Positions 45,483 through 54,706 of a stretch of DNA of 64,000 bases are shown one piece after another. Position 1 is the first letter of the stretch. Every line of letters starts with the position of its first letter. Origin of the DNA: Lichenicola sp964247725 (GTDB taxonomy: Bacteria; Pseudomonadota; Alphaproteobacteria; Acetobacterales; Acetobacteraceae); the NCBI GenBank assembly GCA_964247725.1, contig CAXTVM010000016.1:4352-68351 (forward strand), given 5' to 3'. A program made the translations under genes and the position numbers. The notes beneath the pieces were generated by a model. That model did not search any database. It had not been told where the DNA came from and saw nothing but the letters and a program-made list of their open reading frames with translations.

Positions 45483-46274
45483 TCAGCCATGCGCGGACAG
45501 GTCGTGGATGCGCGGCCGGGGTCCGCACAGCGGGCAGTCCGGGTCCGGCCGCAGCCGGATGGCGTGGAAGCGCATGGCGAGCGCGTCCCAGGCCAGCACC
45601 CGGCCGGACAGGCCCTCGCCGAGTCCGAGCAGCTCCTTCAGCGTCTCGGTCGCCTGCAGCGTGCCCATGACGCCGGTCACGGCGCCGAGCACGCCCGCCT
45701 GGGCGCAGTTCGGCGCCAGGCCCTCGGCCGGTGCTTCGGGATAGAGGCAGCGGTAGCACGGGCCGCCCCGGTGCGGCTTGAATGTCGAGAGCTGGCCGTC
45801 GAAGCGCGACACCGAGGCCGAGATCAGGGTGCGGCGGCCGAGCGCGCAGGCATCGGCCAGCAGGTAGCGGGTGGCGAAGTTGTCGCTGCCGTCGCAGACG
45901 ACGTCGTAGTCGGCGATCAGGGCGGCGACGTTGCCGGCGTCCAGGCGCAGCGCGTGCTGGCGCACCGCGACCAGCGGGTTCAGCTCGCCCAGCACCGATG
46001 CGGCCGAGCTCACCTTGGGCTGCCCGATCCGCGAGGTGCCGTGCACGACCTGGCGCTGCAGGTTGGACAGCTCGACCCGGTCGTCGTCGACCAGGCCGAT
46101 CGTGCCGACGCCGGCGGCGGCCAGGTAGAGCGCCAGCGGCGCGCCGAGGCCGCCGGCGCCGACCACCAGCACGCGCGCCGCGCGCAGCCGCGCCTGGCCG
46201 ATGCCGCCGACCTCGGCCAGCAGGATGTGGCGCGAGTAGCGCAGCACCTCGTCGTCGGAGAAGTCGAGATCCAT
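45483..46274 (-). CDS. moeB: Molybdopterin-synthase adenylyltransferase / ThiF-family E1-like protein
   Basis: This 263-aa enzyme adenylates the C-terminal glycine of MoaD (or ThiS). Motifs are RYSRHILLAEVGGIGQ, nucleotide-binding GAGGLG, DDDRVELSNLQRQ, CDGSDNFATRYLL, the catalytic-cysteine region NCAQAGVLG and the zinc site CYRCLYP...CPLCG (two CxxC pairs). There is no C-terminal rhodanese domain, so sulfur must come from another protein; the adjacent DsrE-like protein is a candidate. MoeB and ThiF cannot be separated by sequence alone. Confidence 0.88.
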   Translation of the reverse strand: MDLDFSDDEVLRYSRHILLAEVGGIGQARLRAARVLVVGAGGLGAPLALYLAAAGVGTIGLVDDDRVELSNLQRQVVHGTSRIGQPKVSSAASVLGELNPLVAVRQHALRLDAGNVAALIADYDVVCDGSDNFATRYLLADACALGRRTLISASVSRFDGQLSTFKPHRGGPCYRCLYPEAPAEGLAPNCAQAGVLGAVTGVMGTLQATETLKELLGLGEGLSGRVLAWDALAMRFHAIRLRPDPDCPLCGPRPRIHDLSAHG

Positions 46275-46474
46275 CGCCCGGTCCGTCCCGCCCGTCCCTG
46301 CCGCATCGTCCACTCGGCCTTAACGCGCCACGGCCATGATCGACCGAGGCGCCGAGTCTGCCGAAATCCGCTCGGGGGTTTGTAATCCGCCTTGACCGTT
46401 CCCATGGCGGCAGAAGATAGTCGGCAATGGCGGGCCCGTGCGGGACACCGCACAGAGCAGGGAAGGCACGCCTG

Positions 46475-47068
46475 ATGTCGGTCCGCTTCGATCGCTCGTC
46501 CAGACCGTTCGCGACCTCGGCCTGCTGCCTGGTCCTGGCGTTGGCGGTCTATGCCGTCTCGCCGTTGGTGACGCTCTGGGGGGTGGCCTCCGCCCTGCAA
46601 CGCGACGACGTGTCGGCGTTGCGGGTAGCGCTGGACTGGCGGGAGGTGCGGAGCGGCCTCAAGACCGATCTCGGCGGCGGCGCACCGGTCAGCCTGGCCA
46701 GCGTCCGCCAAGCGAGTGCTCGGCAAGCGGCCGCGCAGCAGGACGACCTGCCGGAGTTCGGGTCCTCGTTCGCCACCACCATCGTGTCCCATGTCGTCGA
46801 TGACGTCATGACGCCCGAGCACCTGGCAGCGATGCTGTCGCGGACCGCGTCCGACCGCGGTGACCAGGCCGAGCCGTCGATGCTCGGCCGCGTGCAGCGG
46901 TTCGGCTTCGTGTCGCCTACCGAGTTCCGGGCGGCGATCCGGCTGTCCCCCGACGCCGACGCGCCGCCGGTGGTGGTGACGATGCGCGTCGAGAAGTGGC
47001 AGTGGAAGGTGACGCGCGTCCACGTGCCGGAGCAGCTGCTGGAGTCCGGCAGCGGCAACAACCGGACC
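46475..47068 (+). CDS. DUF2939 family membrane-anchored protein
   Basis: This protein is about 198 aa. An N-terminal membrane helix (SACCLVLALAVYAVSPLVTLWGVASAL) is followed by the DUF2939 signature (ALQRDDVSALRVALDWREVRSGLKTDL) and a mixed domain ending RFGFVSPTEFRAAI and MRVEKWQWKVTRVHVP. ATG 46475 was chosen because AGGGAAGG precedes it; the frame also has an ATG at 46427. The family has no known role. The gene is monocistronic and divergent from moeB. Confidence 0.75.
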
Positions 47069-47228
47069 TGATCCCCGGCGCCCGGCCCGGCCGTCGGCGC
47101 GGCTCGTTGCGGCGCCGGATGGCCGCCCCCTGACGGCAGGCTCTCCGATCACCATCTGTCGGTAAAGGTTTCCTGGACCAGACGGGCACGCCGCCCGTCC
47201 GGCGGGCCTGGAACGGGACGGAACGGCG

Positions 47229-48458
47229 ATGGACCTGCTGGCCAAGCTCGAGATCCTGGCGGACGCCGCGAAGTACGACGCATCCTGCGCCTCGAGCGGC
47301 ACCGATGCACGCGACAGCCGCGGCAAGGATAAAGGAATCGGCTCGACCGAGGGCATGGGCATCTGCCACGCCTACGCGCCAGACGGCCGCTGCATCTCGC
47401 TGCTCAAGATCCTGCTGACCAACTTCTGCCTCTATGAATGCGCCTACTGCATCAACCGGTCGTCGTCCTCGGTGCGGCGGGCGCGGTTCACGGTGGACGA
47501 GGTGGTGCGGCTGACGCTCGGCTTCTACCGGCGCAACTGCATCGAGGGGCTGTTCCTGTCGTCGGGCATCATCCGATCGCCCGACTACACCATGGAGCAG
47601 GTGATCGGTGTCGCGCGCACGCTGCGGATCGAGCACGGGTTCCGCGGCTACATCCACCTGAAGACCATCCCCGACGCCGATCCGCTGCTGCTGGAGGAGG
47701 CCGGGCGCTGGGCCGACCGGCTGTCGATCAACGTCGAGCTGCCGACCGAGGCGGCGCTGCGGGACTATGCGCCCGAGAAGGACATGGGCGGCATCCGGCG
47801 CTCGATGGGCCGGATGCGGATGGGCATCGACGCCGCGCGCGAGAAGGTGAAGCCCGGCGCCGCCCGGCCGCCCCGCTTCGCGCCGGCCGGGCAGAGCACG
47901 CAGGTGATCGTCGGCGCCGATTCCAGCCCCGACCGCACCATCCTGCGCATGAGCAGCACCCTGTACGGCGCCTACGGACTGCGCCGGGTCTACTACTCGG
48001 CGTTCAGCCCGATCCCGGATGCCTCCTCCGTGCTGCCGCTGCAGCCGGCGCCGCTGCTGCGCGAGCACCGGCTGTATCAGGCGGACTGGCTGCTGCGGTT
48101 CTACGGCTTCGGCGTCGAGGAGCTCGCGACCGATGCCGCCGGCAACCTCGACCTGGTGCACGACCCCAAGCTCGCGTGGGCGCTGGCGCACCGCGAGATG
48201 TTCCCGGTCGACGTCAACCGCGCCGATCGCGAGGCGCTGCTGCGGGTGCCGGGACTGGGGGTGAAGTCGGTCGACCGGATGCTGGCGGTGCGGCGCCACC
48301 GGGCTCTGCGGATGCAGGACCTGGCGCGGCTGCGGGTGTCGCTGGCCAAGGTGGCGCCGTTCGTGGTGGCGCTGGACCACCGGCCGGCGCAGGAGCTCGA
48401 CAGCGCACGGCTGTCGCAGCGCCTGGCGCCGAAACCACGACAGCTGGCGCTGCTTTAG
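47229..48458 (+). CDS. Putative DNA modification/repair radical SAM protein
   Basis: In this 409-aa protein the radical SAM cluster is C67-x3-C71-x2-C74 (FCLYECAYCINR), preceded by CHAYAPDGRCISLLKILLTN. Downstream SSGIIRSPDYTMEQ and LKTIPDADPLLL are typical of the TIGR03916 family. A C-terminal helix-hairpin-helix DNA-binding segment reads VNRADREALLRVPGLGVKSVDRML (~330-355). The family occurs beside the DUF4130/UdgX protein found downstream. The stop TAG is fused to the left edge of a palindromic repeat. The reaction is unknown. Confidence 0.9.
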   Translation: MDLLAKLEILADAAKYDASCASSGTDARDSRGKDKGIGSTEGMGICHAYAPDGRCISLLKILLTNFCLYECAYCINRSSSSVRRARFTVDEVVRLTLGFYRRNCIEGLFLSSGIIRSPDYTMEQVIGVARTLRIEHGFRGYIHLKTIPDADPLLLEEAGRWADRLSINVELPTEAALRDYAPEKDMGGIRRSMGRMRMGIDAAREKVKPGAARPPRFAPAGQSTQVIVGADSSPDRTILRMSSTLYGAYGLRRVYYSAFSPIPDASSVLPLQPAPLLREHRLYQADWLLRFYGFGVEELATDAAGNLDLVHDPKLAWALAHREMFPVDVNRADREALLRVPGLGVKSVDRMLAVRRHRALRMQDLARLRVSLAKVAPFVVALDHRPAQELDSARLSQRLAPKPRQLALL

Positions 48459-48555
48459 GAAGGCCAGGGCTCGCCTCCGGACTCGATTCCTTGCTGAATC
48501 GGGTTCCAAGGGCCGCCGGCCCTTGGCGGGTCCAGGGTAGAGCCCTGGCCTTACT
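48456..48555. repeat. Dispersed palindromic repeat, short-subtype copy
   Basis: It begins at the TAG of the preceding gene (AGGAAGGCCAGGGCTCG), then CTGAATCGGGTTCCAAGGGCC, the CCAAGGGCCGCCGGCCCTTGG palindrome shared with 26581, and GGTCCAGGGTAGAGCCCTGGCCTTAC. It separates two genes that are otherwise conserved neighbours, so it may have inserted within, or be tolerated as an attenuator of, a two-gene operon. Confidence 0.85.
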
Positions 48556-48567
48556 TATCGGACGCGC

Positions 48568-50028
48568 ATGCAAAGCATCATCCTCGCCCACGAGGTCGAC
48601 TTCGCCGGCTGGCGCGATGCGGCACGGCGCCTGGCGCTGGACGGCGTGCCGCCGGAAGAGGCGCACTTCTCGGTCGGCCATCCGGACGACCTGTTCGCGC
48701 AGGAGCCGGAGCCGGCCCCCGCGCCGGCCGGCGGCGGCTTCAGCGTGTCACGGGCGCTGGTCGAGCTGGCGCAGACGGTGATCCAGGCGCGCGAGCCGGA
48801 GCGGTTCGACCTGCTCTACGGGCTGGTGTGGCGGGCGCACCAAGGCGAGCGGCGGATCACCGAGCTGGTCACCGACCCGGCGATGCAGCGGGCGGTCCGG
48901 CTGGCGCAGTCGGTGCGGCGCGACACCCACAAGATGCGCGCGTTCGTGCGCTTCCGCGAGGTGCGTGAGGAGGAGGCGACCCGCTACGTCGCCTGGTTCG
49001 AGCCGGACCACTACATAGTCGAGGCCAATGCCGACTTCTTCGCGCGCCGCTTCGCCACCATGGTGTTCTCGATCCTGACACCCTATCGCAGCGTGCATTG
49101 GACCGGGGCGGCGCTGGAGTTCGGGCCCGGCGCGGAGCCGGCCGCGGTGCCGGACGACGATGCGCTGGAGCGCTACTGGCGCGCCTATTTCAGCGCCATC
49201 TTCAACCCGGCGCGGCTGAAGATCTCGGCCATGACCTCGGAGATGCCGAAGAAGTACTGGCGCAACTTGCCCGAGGCGGCAGCGATCCCTGAGCTGATCC
49301 GGACTGCGGCCGGCCGCACCGAGACGATGCTGGAGACCAAGCCTATGGACGCCGACGACCAGACCAAGCCGCGCCGCCGGGCGGTGGCGCCGAAGTCCGC
49401 CCCGGCCGAAGCGGTCCCGATCGCGTCGGGCTCGCTCGCCGCCCTGGCCGAGGCCGCCGCCGGCTGCCGCCGCTGCCCACTGTGGGAGCCGGCGACCCAG
49501 GTGGTGTTCGGCGAGGGCCCGGAGAGCGCGCGCATGATGATGGTCGGCGAGCAGCCCGGCGACCAGGAGGACCTGGCGGGGCGGCCGTTCGTGGGCCCGG
49601 CCGGCCAGCTGCTCGACCGGGCACTCGTCGAGGCCGGGATCGACCGCCGCGAGGTCTACGTCACAAATGCGGTCAAGCACTTCAAGTTCGAGCCGCGCGG
49701 CAGGCGCCGCATCCACGCCAAGCCGGACCTCACCGAGATCGCCGCCTGCTCCGGCTGGCTGGCGGAGGAGCGCCGGACGGTGCGGCCAGCGCTGCTGGTG
49801 ATGCTGGGCGCCACCGCGGCGCGGGCGGTGCTGGGCCGCACGGTGACGATCTCGCGCGAGCGGTCGCGGCCGATCGCGCTGCCGGACGCGTTCGGCTCCA
49901 ACGCCCAGGGGCTGGTGACGGTGCACCCGTCCTACCTGCTGCGGCTGCCGGACGAGGACGCCAAGCGGCGGGAGTACGCCGCGTTCGTCGAGGATCTGCG
50001 GCAGGCGCGCACGCTGCTGGAGGCCTGA
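48568..50028 (+). CDS. DUF4130-UdgX fusion: uracil-DNA-binding protein
   Basis: This 486-aa protein has two parts. Residues 1-~235 are the DUF4130/TIGR03915 domain (LAHEVDFAGWRDAARRL; RTDTHKM-like VRRDTHKMRAFVRF). Residues ~285-486 are a family-4-like uracil-DNA glycosylase of the UdgX type: C300-x2-C303 for the 4Fe-4S cluster, GEQPGDQEDLAGRPFVGPAGQLLD, TNAVKHFKFEPRG and the diagnostic R-loop RRRIHAKP with H383. In mycobacterial UdgX the equivalent histidine forms a covalent link with the uracil-derived abasic site. It probably acts with the upstream radical SAM/HhH protein in DNA damage tolerance. Confidence 0.92.
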   Translation: MQSIILAHEVDFAGWRDAARRLALDGVPPEEAHFSVGHPDDLFAQEPEPAPAPAGGGFSVSRALVELAQTVIQAREPERFDLLYGLVWRAHQGERRITELVTDPAMQRAVRLAQSVRRDTHKMRAFVRFREVREEEATRYVAWFEPDHYIVEANADFFARRFATMVFSILTPYRSVHWTGAALEFGPGAEPAAVPDDDALERYWRAYFSAIFNPARLKISAMTSEMPKKYWRNLPEAAAIPELIRTAAGRTETMLETKPMDADDQTKPRRRAVAPKSAPAEAVPIASGSLAALAEAAAGCRRCPLWEPATQVVFGEGPESARMMMVGEQPGDQEDLAGRPFVGPAGQLLDRALVEAGIDRREVYVTNAVKHFKFEPRGRRRIHAKPDLTEIAACSGWLAEERRTVRPALLVMLGATAARAVLGRTVTISRERSRPIALPDAFGSNAQGLVTVHPSYLLRLPDEDAKRREYAAFVEDLRQARTLLEA

Positions 50029-50040
50029 GAGCCGGGCTCC

Positions 50041-50706
50041 TCATACGCCGACCAGCCGGTGTGCGATGCCGGTGAGGCCGCTGGCGCGATGGGTCGGCTG
50101 GTCGAAGCAGGACGGGAACAGGGAGTCGCCCGAGACATAGCCGGTGCAGAGCCCGGCGGAGCTGGCGCCCTGGATGTCCCAGGGGTGGGCGGCGACCAGG
50201 GCAAGCTCGGCGGGGGTCACGCCCAGGCGGCGGGCGGCGGCAAGATAGACCTCCGCACGCGGCTTGGGCAGCCCGACCTCGTCTATCGACAGCACCGCGT
50301 CGAACGAGGCGATCAGGCCGGCGCGATCGAGCAGCGCCTCGGTGGTGGCGCGGCTGCCGTTGGTGAGCGCCAGGCACGGCAGCCCGGCCTCGCGGACCAC
50401 CTGCAGCGCGGTCGCCGCCCCCGGCTGCGGCGACAGCCAGGCCATGCCGGCGATCGCCATCTCGATCCGGTGCGGCGGCGGCTCCAGCCCGGCCGTGACC
50501 AGCATGCCGCAGAGGTTGTCCTCCAGCACGGTAGCCATCGGCACCAGCCGGCCGACTACTCCCAGCGTGAACAGGTCGCGCAGCGAGTTGGCGAACCAGG
50601 TCTCGAGCGCCGAGCTGGGCAGGCCCAGGGCGACCAGCAGGGGGCGCTGGTTCTCGAGCGAGAACAGGGTGCCGATGACGTCGAAGGCGACGGCGCGCAG
50701 GGTCAT
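50041..50706 (-). CDS. HAD-superfamily hydrolase (haloacid dehalogenase type II-like)
   Basis: This 221-aa protein has the nucleophile in AVAFDVIGTLF (D9), motif II in LALTNGSRATTEALL, the lysine in VGLPKPRAEVYLAAARRLG and the acidic motif IV region AAHPWDIQGASSAG. These are arranged as in L-2-haloacid dehalogenases. Motif IV reads AHPWD rather than VAAHAWD, and the usual tyrosine in FDxYGTL is isoleucine, so dehalogenase activity is uncertain. The ATG at 50706 starts the family-typical N-terminus. It is convergent to the UdgX gene and downstream of the NUP gene. Confidence 0.8.
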   Translation of the reverse strand: MTLRAVAFDVIGTLFSLENQRPLLVALGLPSSALETWFANSLRDLFTLGVVGRLVPMATVLEDNLCGMLVTAGLEPPPHRIEMAIAGMAWLSPQPGAATALQVVREAGLPCLALTNGSRATTEALLDRAGLIASFDAVLSIDEVGLPKPRAEVYLAAARRLGVTPAELALVAAHPWDIQGASSAGLCTGYVSGDSLFPSCFDQPTHRASGLTGIAHRLVGV

Positions 50707-50800
50707 GGGCGAATTCCATGGTTCGGGTTGGGACAGGCCACGTGTCGAGGCCTCCAGGGTAGGCTGTCCCAACCGCAGGCCCTACCCGATCACGGGTTGT

Positions 50801-51880
50801 TCAAGGGACCCGGTCGGCGTAGCGGTCCCAGTGCGTGGCCAGCTCGCGGACCACGACGCTGCCGACGCGGTAGGCGGCGTCGAGCGAGGGGCCGTAGCCG
50901 GACAGGCTGTTGGGTGCTGCCTCGGCGGCCAGCAGGGCGGCCGGCGTCTGTCCGGGCGGCGGCATGTCGAAGTTGCTGGCCGTGCGCAGCACCAGCACGC
51001 GGTCCAGGTCGACCTTGCGCACCTGCGCCAGGAAGGTCAGCGCCTGCATCATGCCGGCATCCTCCTCGGCGGTGGTGGCGAAGTGGCCGTCTCCGTGGGT
51101 CCAGTAACGGACCCAGTCCTCGGCCCAGCGGTTCATGCGGGCGCCGATCCAGAAGGTGCCGGCGGCCAGCGTGTCGCCGATGCCGACCGCCGGCGGCGCC
51201 TGGCCGGCCGGATACCCGACATAGCGGGCGCGGATCGCGCGGAGCACCGGCGTGTCGGGCAGCGCCACCGATCGGGTCAGGCCGTAGGCCCAGCGGGCCA
51301 GGGACCCGTTCAGGGTGAACACGTTGCCGCCGCTGATGGATTGCGGCGGCGGCACCGGGAGCTGGTAGGGCGCGCTGCGCTGCAGCGGCACGTAGCCGGT
51401 CGGCCAGTCGGGCGGGATCTCGCGGGCGTCGATCTCGTGCGCGAGGTCGCCGTCGACGACGTGCGGCGCCCAGATCGCCGAGCCGGGCGAGGCGACGGCG
51501 GGGTCGATGCCGGCGATGCCGGCGAGCAGGATGTAGGCGTGGCCGAGATCGAAGCGGGGGTCGTCGCCGAGCGCCTCGATCGAGGCCGCGGCCCGGGTCG
51601 GGCCCTCGCCGGTGACGATGCCGAGCACGCCGAGCGCCCGGTTCAGCCTGAGGTCGCGATAGCCCTGCGGGAACGGCACCGTCTCGGCGAGCGGCAGCCG
51701 CTCGACCCAGGCCTGGAACTCGCCCGGGGCGTCGCCGGCGTCGGCGCCCAGCTCGAACGTGGTCACCACCACCACCCGGATCGGCAGCGGCGCCGCGCGG
51801 GCGGCGGCGAGGGTGGCGACCAGGGCGGCAGCGAGGGCGGCAACGAGGATGACGGCGGCGATCGGCGGCAGGCGGCGCAT
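50801..51880 (-). CDS. NUP-family purine nucleoside permease-like secreted protein
   Basis: This 359-aa protein has an N-terminal signal (AAVILVAALAAALVATLAAARAAP). It then has the NUP/phosphorylase-like domain: VVVVTTFELGADAGDAPGEFQAW, ILLAGIAGIDP, ATTAEEDAGMMQAL and VLVLRTASNFDMPPPGQ. Family members, first known as yeast nucleoside permeases, look like a nucleoside-phosphorylase fold; in bacteria the protein is probably periplasmic and binds or cleaves nucleosides. It lies 14 bp downstream of hpnN, apparently in the hopanoid operon, where its role is unclear. Confidence 0.82.
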   Translation of the reverse strand: MRRLPPIAAVILVAALAAALVATLAAARAAPLPIRVVVVTTFELGADAGDAPGEFQAWVERLPLAETVPFPQGYRDLRLNRALGVLGIVTGEGPTRAAASIEALGDDPRFDLGHAYILLAGIAGIDPAVASPGSAIWAPHVVDGDLAHEIDAREIPPDWPTGYVPLQRSAPYQLPVPPPQSISGGNVFTLNGSLARWAYGLTRSVALPDTPVLRAIRARYVGYPAGQAPPAVGIGDTLAAGTFWIGARMNRWAEDWVRYWTHGDGHFATTAEEDAGMMQALTFLAQVRKVDLDRVLVLRTASNFDMPPPGQTPAALLAAEAAPNSLSGYGPSLDAAYRVGSVVVRELATHWDRYADRVP

Positions 51881-51894
51881 CGGGGACCCCCGGG

Positions 51895-54489
51895 TCAGCG
51901 GTCTTCGAGCCGGCGTTCCGGCAGCAGCGCCGGCTCGAAGATCATGGTGGCGACCAGCGTGCAGGCCAGGCTCAGCAGCAGCAGGCGCCCCATGCTGGCG
52001 GTGCCGGGATGGTGCGAGGCCGCGAGCGAGCCGAACGCGGTGCCGGTGGTGAGTGCAGAGAACAGCACCGCCCGCGCGGTGGGCGAGCCCAGCGGCGCGT
52101 CCAGTCCTTCCCGCCAGTTCATCACGAAGTAGATGTTGAACGAGACGCCGACGCCGAGCAGCAGCGGCAGCGCGATGATGTTGGCGAAGTTGAGCGGCTC
52201 GGGGATCATCACCACCAGGATCACGGTGAGCAGCGCCGACAGCACCAGCGGCGACAGCACCAGCAGCATGTGCGACAGCCGGCGCAGGAACACGAACAGG
52301 ATCAGCGCGATGACGCAGAGCGCGCTGAGCGCTGCGATCGCGAACGCGCGGACGATGGTGTCGGCGCTCTCGATGATGGTGAGGGCCGGCCCGGCCGCGT
52401 CCGGCCAGACCGAGCGCACCTGGTGGACGAACTCCTGCAGCACGAGGTTGTCGTTGAGCGCGCCGCGCGGATGCACCTCCATGTGCGCGCGCCCGTCCGG
52501 CAGCAGGTACTGCTCGCGGATCTCGCCTGGGATGTCGGCCTCGGTGGCGGGTGCGGCGACCGACAGCACCAGGCGGAGCTGATCCAGCTGCATCGGCAGG
52601 AAGCGGGTCAGCGCCCCGTTGGCGGCGAGCAGGGCGGGGTCGGGTGCCGCGCCCAGCGTGCGCAGCGCCGCCCCGATGCGCACCAGCGGATCGTCCGGCG
52701 GGAGGCTCGCCACCACCGGGGCCAGCGCCGTCACGGCGGCCAGGGCGGCGGCGCGGATCTGCGCGGCGTCCGGCGCCGGCCGCGGCGCCGTGGGCTCGAT
52801 GGTGGGGAGCAGGATCTGCGCCGCGTCGGCGATGAGCGCCAGCTTCTCCGGCTGGTCGGTCGGCACGAAGCTGTCGAGGTAGAGCACGTCGTGCACCAGC
52901 GGCAGCGCCTCGAAGCGGGGCGCCAGGCTGCGCGCGTCGGCGAGGCTGGGGGTCAGGATCTCGGCGCTGTAGGGCGAGGTGACCGGATCGGCCATCAGCA
53001 GGTGCAGCGTGCGCATCGACTCCGAGTTCGGGTTCTTGGTGTGCAGCGGGTCGCCGTCGAAATGCAGCAGCGGGATGCAGCCGACGCCGGCGATCGCCAG
53101 AACCGCGAAGCCGGCCAGGATCGGCACCCGGCGGCGGCGGACGGCGCGGTCGATCGGCCGCGCCCAGCGGAAGCCGATCTCGCCCACCAGCGGCGCCGGC
53201 CGGAACAGGGTCAGCAGCGCCGGCAGCACGGTCAGCGTGCAGGCGAACGCGATCAGCATGCCGACGCCGGCGATCAGCCCGAGCTGGGCCACGCCGACGA
53301 AGGCGGTGGGGGTGAAGGCCATGAAGCCGGCGGCGGTGGCCAGGGCGGCGATCAGGATCTGCACGCCGGTCTCGCGGCCAGTCATCGCCAGCGCCGCCTC
53401 GTGCGTCGGCCGGGTGCCGTCGGGCAGCGACTGGGCGCGGTAGCGCACCGAGAACTGGATCGCGAAATCCACCGCGATGCCGACGAACAGCACCGCGAAC
53501 GCCACCGAGATCAGGTTGAGCGTGCCGACCGCCAGCGCCGCGAAGCCGGTGGTGAACAGCAGGCCCAGCACCAGGGTCGACAGGATCGGCACGATCACCC
53601 GCCAGGTGCGCACCGCCAGGACCAGCCACAGGCTGACCAGGACCAGCGAGCCGATCAGGCCGGCGACCATGCCCTGGGCCACAGTCGCGAACTCCTCGTC
53701 GTCGAGCGCCACCTGGCCGGTGAGGAAGACCCGGGCGTGCCCGGAGCGGACGAACTCGAGCTGCGCGATCGCGTCGCGCATCACCCGGGTGGCGGCGCCG
53801 CCGGGCTGGAACGAGCCGAAGTCCAGCCGCGGCTGGGTCACCACGAACTGGTAGCGGCCGCCGAGGTCGCTCAAGGAGCCTGACAGCAGGCGCTGCCAGG
53901 ACAGCGGCGCGGGGTGGCCGGCGGCGGCGGCGGAAAGGTTGGCGGCGAAGCCCTCGAGCGGGGCGGCGAAGCTGGCCAGATTGGCCTGGCCGCGCTGCGC
54001 CCCCTCGCCGATCAGCGCCAGCGCTTCGAACAGCCCGCGCGCCGAGGGGTCGGCGGCGAGCTGGCCCAGGAACGGCTGCGCGTCGATGGTCTTGTCCAGC
54101 AGGTCGCCCAGGGGCTTGGCGGCCAGGAACAGCAGCGCGTTCCGTTCGAGGTAGGGCACCTGGCCCGGCGTCTGCACCAGCTTGTAGTGCCGCGTGTCGG
54201 GCCGCAGGCGGGCGGCGAGCTCGGCCGCCGTCACCGCGGCCTCCTCGGGGACGTCGCCTTCGATCACCGCGACCAACTGGTCCTCGCCATGCGGGAAGTC
54301 GCGCTGCAGCTCGCGCTGGCGCTTCTTCCAGGCGAGGTGCTCCGAGAACAGGCCGCCGGTGTCGGTGGTGACGCCGAGCCGGGTCGCGGTCGCCAGCATC
54401 GCGCCCGCCGCCAGCAGCAGGGCCAGCACGGTGACCAGGATCGCGCGGCGCGAGCAGAGGGCGGCCAGGCGGCCGAGCGGATCGGACAT
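51895..54489 (-). CDS. hpnN: Hopanoid-associated RND transporter HpnN
   Basis: This 864-aa MMPL/RND permease has about 12 membrane helices in two repeats. Each repeat has a periplasmic domain after its first helix (ATRLGVTTDTGGLFSEHLAWKKR near the start). Duplicated sterol-sensing-like segments are present (VGIAVDFAIQFSVRYRAQS and GVGVSFNIYFVMNWREG). HpnN shuttles hopanoids from the inner to the outer membrane in Rhodopseudomonas. Start ATG 54489 gives the usual length; the frame is open further upstream only over the small ORF. Gene order hpnL, small ORF, hpnN supports the name. Confidence 0.88.
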   Translation of the reverse strand: MSDPLGRLAALCSRRAILVTVLALLLAAGAMLATATRLGVTTDTGGLFSEHLAWKKRQRELQRDFPHGEDQLVAVIEGDVPEEAAVTAAELAARLRPDTRHYKLVQTPGQVPYLERNALLFLAAKPLGDLLDKTIDAQPFLGQLAADPSARGLFEALALIGEGAQRGQANLASFAAPLEGFAANLSAAAAGHPAPLSWQRLLSGSLSDLGGRYQFVVTQPRLDFGSFQPGGAATRVMRDAIAQLEFVRSGHARVFLTGQVALDDEEFATVAQGMVAGLIGSLVLVSLWLVLAVRTWRVIVPILSTLVLGLLFTTGFAALAVGTLNLISVAFAVLFVGIAVDFAIQFSVRYRAQSLPDGTRPTHEAALAMTGRETGVQILIAALATAAGFMAFTPTAFVGVAQLGLIAGVGMLIAFACTLTVLPALLTLFRPAPLVGEIGFRWARPIDRAVRRRRVPILAGFAVLAIAGVGCIPLLHFDGDPLHTKNPNSESMRTLHLLMADPVTSPYSAEILTPSLADARSLAPRFEALPLVHDVLYLDSFVPTDQPEKLALIADAAQILLPTIEPTAPRPAPDAAQIRAAALAAVTALAPVVASLPPDDPLVRIGAALRTLGAAPDPALLAANGALTRFLPMQLDQLRLVLSVAAPATEADIPGEIREQYLLPDGRAHMEVHPRGALNDNLVLQEFVHQVRSVWPDAAGPALTIIESADTIVRAFAIAALSALCVIALILFVFLRRLSHMLLVLSPLVLSALLTVILVVMIPEPLNFANIIALPLLLGVGVSFNIYFVMNWREGLDAPLGSPTARAVLFSALTTGTAFGSLAASHHPGTASMGRLLLLSLACTLVATMIFEPALLPERRLEDR

Positions 54490-54493
54490 GGCG

Positions 54494-54706
54494 TCAGGCC
54501 GCTCGGCCGGCGGGATAGGGCTGGAGCCGGGGACGCGGGCGCGGCGGCATCCGCAGGCCAAACCGGGCCGCCGACCCCGGCAGGATGAGCGCATCGTCGG
54601 AACGGAAGCCCCGGACCTCGGCGATGACGCGCCGGTTCGGGATCGCGGCGGTGCCGAGCGACCGCACCGCGCGGCGTGCCGGACGGCGGGTCCCGCCGTC
54701 GGTCAC
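54494..54706 (-). CDS. 70-codon ORF between hpnL and hpnN
   Basis: Not recognised. A GTG start overlaps the hpnL stop (GTGA) and the stop lies 4 bp before hpnN, so it is exactly packed between the two. The product is basic and R/P-rich with no membrane segment or signal (TAAIPNRRVIAEVRGFRSDDALILPGS). It occupies the position where other clusters have hpnM but shows no HpnM similarity. Its tight packing is the only support. Confidence 0.45.
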   Translation of the reverse strand: MTDGGTRRPARRAVRSLGTAAIPNRRVIAEVRGFRSDDALILPGSAARFGLRMPPRPRPRLQPYPAGRAA

